DNA of 64,000 nucleotides, from positions 62,001 through 126,000 of the forward strand of contig BDDD01001635.1 in NCBI GenBank assembly GCA_001972305.1, in the 5' to 3' direction. The notes under the pieces are model-generated. The model saw only the letters and a list, made by a program, of their open reading frames with translations. It searched no databases and had not been told where the DNA came from. The DNA is from Cephalotus follicularis. Its lineage: Eukaryota > Streptophyta > Magnoliopsida > Oxalidales > Cephalotaceae. Positions within the stretch are counted from its first letter, which is position 1; the number at the start of each line of letters is the position of its first letter. The translations under genes were made by a program, and so were the position numbers. Positions 47,730 through 57,998 of the stretch are shown here, piece by piece.

Positions 47730-48884
47730 TCACATGTCGCGCCCCAAACCACGAGAGTAAACCCCCACGATCCGACACGTGATATTCATTCCCTTCAGTC
47801 CATTTAGTCATATAATTCATACTCCAAAAAGTGCTAGAAATTTAAAACTTTAAATCAAAGTCATATAAGCGGAAGAATCATTATATAACATCAGCGGAAT
47901 AATAAAATCAAATAAAAACTAACTCTTAAAATCTCCCGAAATTTCGGCATGAAATATTTGTTTATAGGACTAAACCCTCTGTAAAGGAAAACACATTTTA
48001 TATCTCAACACTCCCGAAGGAGGAATCAGTAGTTTATATATATATACGGGCTCAGCCCTCAGCAATCACAACTAAACCAGTATCATATCACTCTAATGCC
48101 TCAAATGATGGGTTTGTCCCTGTTTAATACAACAATACACATATCATAAGCATTGCCACATGTCGGCAGGTCGATAGCTGAATAAAACATAACTATAACG
48201 TCTTTATATTTGTCTCAAATACATAGGGTTCCTTTTCACAATCCTTATACATAACAAGCATTATATCTCAAAATATCTAACCATAAACATGAGTCCCCTT
48301 TTTTACAACTCTTATATTCAACTCATATAAGCAAATCCCAATACAAGCAACTCCATATACAATTGGCTAACAAAATCTGTTATAGCAAACCTATCATTCT
48401 CAGCTTACCTCGTTGCAATCTATCACCTGTGCCTGAGCCTGACCCATTCCGCTCACAGGGGAAATGGGTCAGCGACATAATGTCGTGTAGGTATACTATG
48501 CTATGCATGAAATAGTATAATAGTGATATGTGTGTAACAGTATATCAATGTATGTCATGTAGTGCATCAGCATAATGGTGATATGCGTGCAATGGTATAA
48601 TATATATGTATGGTATGTCGTGTGCACAAATGACAATTGCGGACGACGTCAGTATACCAACTGTCCCTAAGCAGTGGTATACTGGGCTGGTCCTAATCAC
48701 ATAAAAGGCCATAGGCCTGCAGACAATCCATATAACAATCAACATCAATCATAGGGACAACCAGTCCATAGGTTTGAGTACTAGTCTGCCCCTTCGGCCC
48801 GAGATAGTACTACCACCGACTACAAACCCTTTTGAGGTCGTAGCCGAGTGGGGAAGAGATAACGCTGATCACATCATGGCTAAG

Positions 48885-49025
48885 CCGTAAAAACAGTCAG
48901 AGCCCATAAGTATAGTGGTAAAGCCGTAAAAACGGTCAGAACCCGTAGTATAGTGATAAAGCCGTAAAAACGGTCAGAACCCATAGTATAGTGGTAAAAC
49001 CGTAGAAACGGTCAGAACCCATAGG
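48885..49025. repeat. 40-bp tandem array in solo LTR C
   Basis: Four reverse-strand units of AGCCGTAAAAACGGTCAG plus AACCC(A/G)TAGTATAGTG. Each unit contains the small inverted repeat CCGTAAAAACGG. Confidence 0.88.
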
Positions 49026-49714
49026 TGCCTGGAACTTCCAATGATGATGTGATCGAACACCCATAATCCTCGTGACGGAAACGTAGGTTATGGATGGGTT
49101 ATCTCATGGGTCTCAAACAATTATATATATCATAGTCGTACCTTGTAATACTCGTAACCCATAACATATATTTGTTTAATGGATAGGGACCATTTCATAA
49201 AGGATCTCATAGGATCCACATCCGTCAAATCATATAAAGATCATTTCGTAATCATAAGTCATTTTTCATATCCAATGGCCATTTTAGTGTCCATAATCCA
49301 TTTTGTAATCAATTTTTCATATATCATTTGGTTGGTCCCTATCGAAGTTATAATGAATGGAAAGGGAGTCCAAATGGGAGTATCCGCGCCCAGATGTCCC
49401 AATGGAAGTGCCTGACCATTTTGAAATCCATAAAACAATGGAGAGGAAGTCCAAATAAGATATCCGCGTCTCGATATCCCAATGGAACTATCCTGACCAT
49501 TTTGACAACCATTTAGAAACCATTTGCGTAAAACTCTTTTATTGAGTACTTTCCTTAAAACTTCACTTTGAACATTGATTTAGAAATCAAAAGTGATACA
49601 TAAGGATTTCCATAGGTTACAAAGCCTTAGGGAGGCTTGCTATGGAATCCGGTTGAAGATAAAACTATTTTGGATGGAAAACCATGTAAAACGGTGTGTT
49701 TGGGCTGAACAGGG

Positions 49715-50000
49715 CACTAAGCGTCGATGCTCAGTCCCGGGCGTCAACAGTTTTAGAAAGCACAAGTATAAAGCGTCAACGGTTTGTTTTAAAGCATAAG
49801 GCGTTGACTGTTTGGTTTACTCATAAAAGCGTCGACTGTAAGTTTAACACATAAAAGCGTCGACTGTAAGTTTAACACAAAATAGCATCGATTGTTTTAG
49901 AAAGCATAAGTATAAAACATCGACTACTCAGTTTAAGACATGAAAGCGTCGACAGGTTTAGTTTTGAAAGCATAAAGCGTCGACGGTTTTAATAGAAAAT
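49715..50000. repeat. palindrome array in solo LTR C
   Basis: About ten units of the type AAAGCGTCGACTGTAAG with TTTAACACAT spacers, 25-35 bases apart. Two units near 49826 and 49855 are almost identical. Decayed cores include GTCAAC, GTTGAC and ATCGAT. Confidence 0.9.
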
Positions 50001-51132
50001 GCAGTTTGTGAAAGAGTTCGTAAACCAATGGAACTATGTCCAAAATAGTTCAAAGCCCGTTTTAAGATTCATCGCATAACCCGTGAATTAAGAGAAGGCA
50101 AGAACTCAACTCCTCCTAATTCAATATCGAACCCTTATATCATATGCCATATACAATTTTATATATATACATTTAGAATGCATGAATGTAATGCAAGCAA
50201 TAGTATAACCTACCTCGTAGCAACTGAGCTCGTAAAGCTCAGAAATCCTCTATCCTTGATCGTTTCCTTTATCCTTGATCGTTTCCTTTATCCTGCATGC
50301 ACAACACATTTTCGTTACACTCTACGCATAGAAACCAAGCATAGCCGCCATCGAAGCTTCGGCCAGTTTCCGGCAAACTCATTTAGCTCCGGCGAAACCC
50401 AGAAATAGGTTCCACATTGGACGATATGTTCAAAACCATCGGAGGGTCACCGTGACTCTCTGTGAATCACGCAGTCACAGCCGACAGTGAGTCAACTCAC
50501 TGAGTTGACTCTCCGGACACCCACAATTCTGACCACTTCACAAAAGTGTCACAAACAGTCGGCTTAAGGTGTCTCCACCCGTAACTCGCTGTGAATCGGC
50601 GTCGAAAAGCCCAGTCACGGCTGACAGTGAGTTCAACTCACTGAGTTGACTCGCCGGTTGTCCACAACTCCGGCTACCACCATAAAATGCAGCACAAACA
50701 TCATATCAACATATCTATGCCCTTAACTCGCCTAGACTCGGTGCTAAATGCGCAGTCAAAGGCGGCAGCGAGTTGGCTCAACTGAGTCAATTCGTCAGTT
50801 CGAATCCTGCCGTTTTCGGCCGAATGGTGCCAAATCAGCCACTGAAATAGGTGTAGCCGGCCTTCGAGGTAAAGACCGGACCTTCCCGCAACGCTAACCG
50901 GCGGTGGAACGCTTGGCGACACGCGACAGTGGCTTGGCGTCGGGGGGAATAAATGAGAAGAAAAGAGAAGAAAAGAGAAGAGAAGAAGGAAGGAGGCTTA
51001 CCGTCGGCAGTGGAGGCTCTGACTGGTGAGCTCCTGGTCCGGCGTCGTCGTCCTCTCTGGCGCTGAGCTCTCCCTCTCCCTTTCTCTCCCACTAATCTGT
51101 CTCCGGATGTCTCTCACATTTCTTCTTTCTTT

Positions 51133-51157
51133 GCACGGGCGCCTTATGCGCCCGTGC
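51133..51157 (-). other. perfect hairpin in solo LTR C
   Basis: Arm GCACGGGCGC, five-base loop, arm GCGCCCGTGC. It sits in the same LTR position as the hairpin at 27218, with different paired bases. Confidence 0.85.
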
Positions 51158-51471
51158 CTCATTTCTCTTCTTTTAATTTTTGCTTCTTTCTTGGTATTTA
51201 CCAGCAAAACACTAAGGCATAGGTCCCGTTTAATCCGCAATTTGCAATATTAATTATCCGAACGGGTACCAAAATAATTGTAATAAAAATGGGAACATAG
51301 GGCCTTATCGTCGCGCATTAAAAATGGGCTTTATTGGCCATTTCGGGCCTTATGATTTGCGGCTCCAATACGCGATGCCTTTTATTAATTCAGGCTCCAT
51401 CGGTTCAATACGGCTATACACTGTGCCAATATTAAAATAATTATTTAAAAAATTTCGAGCGTTACATCACA

Positions 51472-51681
51472 TCCCCTGCCTGGGACCCCTGGCAAGACGC
51501 AATGTTGCGTTCTCTGCCCTGGCTCCCTCCCCTGGCATGTTCCTTTAGTGGAACGGTGCGTTTGGGAAGTGGTTATGGTGTGTGTTTCATTTAGTTAAGT
51601 GGTGAGTTTTGGAAATGGTTTTATGTAAGGGTTATTTATAGTTATTCCATTTCCTGTTTTGTTTCTTCCCTGCCATGTGTT
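51472..51681. other. unassigned stretch between solo LTR C and capsid remnant
   Basis: Continues the sequence that was interrupted at 47734. The CCCCTGGCA wording recalls the solo LTR at 11559-13967. No gene is seen. Confidence 0.4.
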
Positions 51682-52185
51682 TTGGCCTTTTTTGGCTTAG
51701 AGGAGATGGGAAATTCCTCCTTTTTGTCGGGTGATTCATCCGAGGTGGTTATCCTGAGGGACGGGTCATCACAAGATCCCACTTTTTTGAAAGATAGAAC
51801 ATCAGATCAATTATCAAATTTAAGATGTAGAAAATTACAAGATTTTAGATGGTATAAAGACACATTCATGACTAAAGTATTAACTAGGGAAGACGCAAAT
51901 CGACCCTATTGGAAAGAAAAATTCATAACAGGATTACCAACATTATTTCCTGAAAACATTAAAAGTAAGTATAGAGAAACAAATAAAGGTACAGTACCAT
52001 ACGAAACATTAACTTATGGAGTCATTGTAAGTACAATTACAAAAACTAGATTAGAAATCTGCAATGATGGTAAAATGAGTAAACAAATTAAAAGAAATTC
52101 AAAAACTTATAAAAAGGAATTAGGTGATTTTTGTACCAAATTTGGTTATGAACCATTTATATATTCTGAAAATTCAGTTATATAA
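51682..52185 (+). pseudogene. endogenous caulimovirid capsid remnant
   Basis: A 167-codon frame whose central part reads RCRKLQDFRWYKDTFMTKVL, RPYWKEKFITGLPTLFPE, VPYETLTYGVIVSTITKTRL, EICNDGKMSKQIKRN and KKELGDFCTKFGYEPF. From memory this is the conserved capsid core of plant pararetroviruses (Caulimoviridae; the W-x-E/K-KF-x-GLP, Y-x-x-LTYG and LGxFCxxF landmarks), closest in feel to petuvirus- or florendovirus-like endogenous copies. The N-terminal 40 codons are Ser/Asp/Glu rich. No reverse transcriptase, movement protein or zinc knuckle follows, so only this fragment is present. The frame used to encode the shell protein. It is a fossil and its flanks are unrelated retroelements. Confidence 0.7.
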
Positions 52186-52755
52186 ACTAAATTTTCAGTA
52201 TATACACTATTGGTGAGTGTGACTTTACACTTAACATCATACATTGCCAATAAATATTGAAATGAATTAATCATATCACTTGGCGCATAACTTTGCATTG
52301 CTCTCTTCATAATTTTGCATTAGTAAAATTTATGTACATTAAGATTGTTTGATTATTGGATATATGTGATTGTTTGATAAATCTATTTAGTACATTGAAT
52401 AATGCAATTTATCCTATTGGCACGAAGTCAAGAGTGTGTTGTTGAAAGCATATATGTTATTGTGTTGTATTGCTGGTTTGTGTGTAATGGCATAAGTCCA
52501 GTTTATGGGGAGACTTTGTTCGAGTCTCGAGTTAAAATTAAACGATAGATTCTCGTTCATGATTCATTCGATATGGATGAATCATGAATTGTCCAAGTTG
52601 GACAGTTCTTGAATACGTATTTTTGTTGTAGGTTTGTTGATGTTTCAAATACATATTTGTTCCTAGAAAATATCGATTGCTCTCCTATGACGCTCCACGG
52701 GTACATAATTAAACCTATTCGGTTTGATTTGTGTGCTTAGGAGCACGTGGGGAGA
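52186..52755. other. AT-rich stretch before copia LTR
   Basis: No frame or domain is recognised. The last bases (GCACGTGGGGAGA) form a purine tract like that of the copia element at 2385, so at least the right part is probably the 3' untranslated end of a copia element. Confidence 0.5.
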
Positions 52756-55470
52756 TGCTACTATTAGGTATAGGATGACCCTTCAAGCCACTAGGTGGTT
52801 GTATGTAAATGTAATTCACATTATATATACAATCTAGATTCCTTTTATGTTACGTTTGTGCAAATTCCAATGTTTATGGCATGCCATGTGTGATATCCCA
52901 AATTAGTTTATTATTGTCTCAATTTAATTTACATATTAACTGAAAGCACATGTGGTGCCCGTCACATAAAAGGGTTGGATGTCGTGCCTAGGAGAGATAA
53001 GAAAGACTACCTTACTCCCTGTGACAAATGTTCCAAGTCGTAGGTTCACTGTCTGAGGGCAACAGTAGAACCAGATAGACTTGCCGTTCTTATGTCTCAA
53101 CAGTGGAAGATGGAGTATTTCATTGCCATTCAGCTAAGAGCCTAGGGCTAATAACAGGGTGCATACTTAGGGTATGTTCACTTAACTAACCCACCATAGG
53201 AATCCAATTTGGACGGACCTACATGTGCCAATAGTTGATTCCTATCGGTGTCAGTAGTGTATAGTGACTAGGTGACTAGTAGGCCATATGTGGACCTGCG
53301 CTATTCCCTAGACTTGAGCGGCTGCCTGACATTGCGTAGTGACTGCCTGGCTCTGATTTTCGCCTTACCCAGCTCGTAGAGCTGGCAAATGGGTTGTCTT
53401 TGGGCCTTGTGGAATATACATTTGAGTGTGAGTGGGCATGCAATAAGGGATCCTCACACCCATAGGTTGGGTGACCGGATCAATACTATCTGTGTCCATT
53501 GCAGACTTGGAAAAACCTGACCAGGTGCAGATGGATTGGAGACTAGGTTTCTAGGAAGTCCTCCGATAGTCACAATGATTTACCAGATTTATAGTCATCG
53601 CGGCTTTCATATAGGGTTGACACCTATCCATGCTCTAGACCGCGGTCAAATCCAAGGATGATGAGGGAAACACTGCGCATATGCTGACGACAGGAGAAAG
53701 TATCGATTAATTGGAATTCGGGACGATTAACATAGAAATTAATTTAGAATTAATTCTACGGATCTGGAAATTTATTAGATATCACTCCGGGGCCATTTGG
53801 ATAGTCTAGGACTATTAGTATGGTCGTACCGGAATATTGGGATGTTCTAGAAAATTTATCGTTATAACCAGATTTCAAACCGAACTTTAGGACCTGATTA
53901 TTGGATTTGTTGGCATATGCTGGACATGTGTCATTTGGTGGGAGGATAACATCTTAGATATGCTACTTTGTATGAGTATTTTGATTTGCTAAGCTTTTGT
54001 CACCTTAGAACGGTGAGCACTTAGGTACACATAATCAATTTATTCTTGTCAAAGGTTGAGTGTATTACAAGTTATCACATAGTGTGATAGAGAGAGATTT
54101 TGACGCGACGAAGCATGCACATTGTGTGTGCATGTCATGACCAAATTTTATTTGGTATTAGGCACAACAAATTTCTGCCACATCCCCCTTTCTAGTCGCC
54201 TTTCATTTGTCCTTTAGTGAGGATTTAAATTCAAATGAACTTTGCACTCAATCTCCATAACTATGTGTGGGTATGTAAGGAGAGCATTTCAACACATTTG
54301 TGTGTAACACATGTTGGCCAAATTTGTGCATGGATTGCATAATTCGGCCAAGTCCCTCTTTCTCTCATCGTAGTCTGCACTTATTTGTCTCTTGAGACAT
54401 TTTAAATTGTGGTCAAAGGCTTGAGTGTTAGACACTCAAGCCCATGTGAAGGGATGGCCTAAAGTATGGGCATTATGATAAGTTATGGCAAAGGGCAGGG
54501 TGTGTTGTCCTTCTTGTCTTTAGGGTCAGCCCTTTAAGTATGAGGTAGGGAGACTTAGAGTCTAATTACTCATTGTCAGACAATACACACTTCACTTGGC
54601 CTTAGACACGTAGCTCTCTTCTCTCTCTCACTTCTACCTTTCTTCTTCCTTTAGCGTTGTAGCCATTGTTGAGAAGCTAAGAGCTTCAAGAAGAAAGAAG
54701 ACACTCTTCTCCTCACCACCCTTCCTTTGATCATTATAGGTGGAGGTGTGCTATACCTTGTAGTACACCTACACTTGTCATGATCACTATATTAGGACTT
54801 AGAAGTCTCCATACATTATAAGTCACAAGAAGAACACCATTATCCTTGTAGGACCTTGCATGGTATGGGATGTTAGTTCTAATCTTTTGTTTTGTGTGTC
54901 TGAGAGCTTGTAACTTTCGGGCCTTTTGGAGACATTGAACCTATGTCCTTGGAGCTCTTGCATTGAAGCTTGGAGTGCAAGGATAGAACCTAAAAGTGTA
55001 GACGGAGCTACTTGAAAGAAGGAGCCATCACTAACAGTAATGACATCTTCATCTCTTCCTTCCTTTTCTCTTTTGTTCTTCCCCTTTTGTTTTTCGGCCA
55101 TGCTAGGCTTTCATGCTAGAAACCCTAGAATTTTATGTAATGGTGTCTTAGAGGTATCATGGCCAAAACCCTAAGGGTTTATTGCCTTGGAAGTCACGGC
55201 CTCACTTGGGTTTACTAGGCAAACCCTAGTTTCTATTTTGGTTGGATCCATTGTATGTGCATGCTTGAACCCGTGAGTTTAATGGTAAGTTTTAGTTTGT
55301 GGTTCAATTGGAATGACAATTTGTGATCCTAGGCTTGTTGAGAACATTTACAGACATATATATTCTAGGTTGTACCTTTGCATGGATGCCTTTGATTGGA
55401 AAAATCAAAGTTGGACAATATGAACACCTATGACCAAAAATGACCTTACCACCTGAAATAGTTTTCAACA
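52756..55470 (+). repeat. LTR of element K
   Basis: Begins TGCTACTATTAGG, with CACTAGGTGG soon after as at 2398 (CACCAGGTGG). Ends GTTTTCAACA two bases before the primer site. Aligns with 6285-7191 over its first 950 bases. A reverse-strand frame at 54823-55101 lies inside. No palindrome array is seen. Confidence 0.7.
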
Positions 55471-55472
55471 AG

Positions 55473-55485
55473 TGGTTTCAGAGCC
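55473..55485 (+). promoter_or_regulatory. primer binding site of element K
   Basis: TGGTTTCAGAGCC, one base off the usual TGGTATCAGAGC complement of initiator-Met tRNA. Confidence 0.8.
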
Positions 55486-57400
55486 TCCTAATTGGCTCCA
55501 ATTGAACCCTAATTTTCTTGTTTGGTGGCCTGTTTAATAAACCCTAATAGTGGCAGAGACTTTACATGCTCATTCCCTAAGCAGATTTTTATATTGGATG
55601 ATTAGTTAGACTAATTAGGTGAACTTGTGTAATTGACATTCTAATGGATTGATTGTTGATCCGAGGACATGTACATAGGCTGTTTATGATACATGGGTTA
55701 TTCAAACAGTCCTAGGTATGGTTTAGGCTCACAAACTAGGCCTTGGAATGTTAATAAACTAGGTTTTAGGTGTCAGGAATTTCTGTAGTAAAATTTAAGT
55801 TGGTTTAGAATTTTCTGCACTGTTGAGGGCAGATCTTCTGGCAGTTAATCATGCAGACAATTGGGTTTCCTACAGGCTTCCTGTATTCTTTTCTGCACAA
55901 TTTCTGCGCAGTTACTGATAGAAATACTGTATGGATTGGATAGGCACATACTGAAAAATTTAGGCAAAAATTTAAAACACCGGTGCATAAAGTTCACTCA
56001 CGTAATGTAATTAATTCTTAGAGAATTATATTAATAGTTTGGTAACTATTAATTAAATTAAAATTTAATTTAGTGGTTGGACCATAAAATTAAATAGTTT
56101 AGAACTATAAAAGGGACACTGGATTTTAGATAATCTAGCAGAAGCAACAATTATATTTAGGCTACTATTTAATTGACAAGCCATTGGATATTGAAATTAA
56201 ATATGTTTATTGAAATTTAATATATTAGATATATTTATTTAAATTTTCTTATGCATGATGGTAAGCTTGGGACTAGACCTAGCTTTTTGGTTTCTTTTGT
56301 GGATGGATTTAATTAATTTATTTCATGGATTTCATTTCGTCTGTAATAAGGTTGCATGAGTGCACCATTAACTCCTTATCCTTATTTAATTCTCTTTAGG
56401 ATAGAATTCACTTCTCCCTCCACTTGTATTCTTTTCTTTTATTATATTGGATGTAATGTAAGTGGAGTGCAAAGGAGCTTGAGGAGGAGGACATGGAGAT
56501 TACAAGACCAAGTGAAGGCCATGTATGCATGGTAACATGTGTAATAAAGCAGTTTAAATAGTTCACCCAGGAGACCCAGTGGTCACACTAGGCTTGTGTG
56601 ATCATTTATAGTTTAAGTCCCAAGTTAGGCCATATTTTTTTATGATTGATGAGATGGATGTTTTTCTTTTACGTCAAGCATGCTCAATCGCTATCAATTG
56701 GATTGGAAGATAAATTTTGGAATTTTAAACAACTTGGTTAAATTAAAAAAAATTTGGTAAGACCAAATTCCCCCAAAGGAAAATAATAAGTCTATCAGGT
56801 TGGGGACACTTAGAGTGACTATACCTGGGCCTTCCATGATTATTGCGAAATGGTGTGGACATACTATAGGTTGTAATGCCAAAGCTAAGGTACTACAGTA
56901 AGACCTTTATTATTAGGCTCCAATGCTCGGGGCTAAAAGAAAATTGTTATGTTTTGGTGCTTGGACACGCGAAGGTGTGGGTTTTTCAAAACAGGTATAT
57001 TTCTTTGAGGATTGTGGGTCCAGACTTATATTGGCTCTAATGACTCACCATGCTATAGCTGAGATCGTACTGAGCCTGGAGGGTGAATGAAATGATCGGA
57101 TCTTACAAGCAGGTTTAGATCCTGAATGTAAATTGGTATACGTACCTACTTATCTTGGGTATTACGACGGGATATCTGGGGTAGATTCCGATCCCCAGTA
57201 GGAGGTCGGTGCCTCTCAAGTTCCACATGGGGGTGTGGAATACAATTAGAATAGCGGGAGGAACCATATATGCTAAAGACCAAGTGTTATGGTTGTAACA
57301 TAATAAAATTTGGAATAATCTGCTAATTCTTCCCTCTCTTGTTTCCTTGTAGGTTGCTAGGTAGATATATTTTCTGTATACTCAATGGTAGCCAGCACCT
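55486..57400 (+). other. element K leader, no frame recognised
   Basis: AT-rich leader between primer site and gag with no credible reading frame. Confidence 0.5.
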
Positions 57401-57439
57401 CCATATCCCGCATTTTACTAATAAATATGCTTAAGGGTC

Positions 57440-57998
57440 CAAATTTTCTTGATTAGCAGTGCAACTTGCGCTTTGTACTCAGGAGCATGAGAATGGCTCA
57501 TGTCATGATTGACTATGCCCCAGCACTGGGTGGCAACCAGTTCGAACATCACAAGGCCTACGTGGCCAAGTGGTGATATGAAGACTGCTTAGTACTTGAT
57601 GGCATGATGCCACCGTTGCGACAACAATATGAGCACTTTAAAACCCTAAGTGCCATTCTTATGCAGCTCAAGGAGTTGTATGGCACCGAGGAGGCATATT
57701 TTGACCATGGTAGGTCAAAGTCAGCCATGCTCGTTCTTCCATCTCCTTCTGAGATAGGTCATAGGGGTGGATCCGAGGGATATCGTCTCAAAGGCAACGA
57801 CTTAAAGAATAGGATATGGATGAAGGGAAAGGCGCTTGGAGCCCTTGGAGTAGCCGTCGAGAAATGGATTAAAAAGCTTGCATAGGAAAATGCCTGCTTC
57901 TATTGTGGGAAGCCAGGACATTGGAAGAAATACAGTAGCGAGTTCCTTGCCTCCATTGCTGAGAGTGCCTCTAGATCAGGTACTTTCATGATTGAACT
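57440..57998 (+). pseudogene. element K gag remnant
   Basis: Copia-type gag end: MPPLRQQYEHFKTLSAILMQLKELYGTEE (from about 57607), a linker with KGKALGALGVAVEKW, and a zinc knuckle CFYCGKPGHWKK (about 57895-57935). The wording MQLKELYGTE and the knuckle with a following KY are usual in Tork/Ale-type copia gags. The right end is lost to the insertion of LTR F. It is a fossil with a few breaks. Confidence 0.7.

Larger units (their letters stand above)
47735..51466 (-). mobile_element. complete solo LTR of family C (TSD TCACA)
   Basis: A 3732-base insertion starting TGTCGCGCCCC and ending GCGTTACA, flanked by TCACA on both sides (47730-47734 and 51467-51471). On the element strand it reads TGTAACGCTCG to GGGCGCGACA. 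No coding domain is inside. It serves as reference for the partial copies at 26047-31028. It contains the 40-base tandem array (48885-49025), a palindrome array (49715-50000), a donor-like GAG|GTAGGTTATAC (near 50210, reverse strand) and a hairpin at 51133. Confidence 0.92.
52756..57998 (+). mobile_element. element K: copia LTR, leader and gag, cut by LTR F
   Basis: A copia LTR (52756-55470) with a purine tract before it and an initiator-Met primer site after it, then a leader of about 1.9 kb and gag. It is interrupted at 57999 by LTR F, and nothing of pol is seen in the window. Because a purine tract precedes and a primer site follows, this LTR is flanked by internal sequence on both sides. 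Same LTR family as 2398 and 6285. It is a fossil, broken in several places. Confidence 0.75.
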
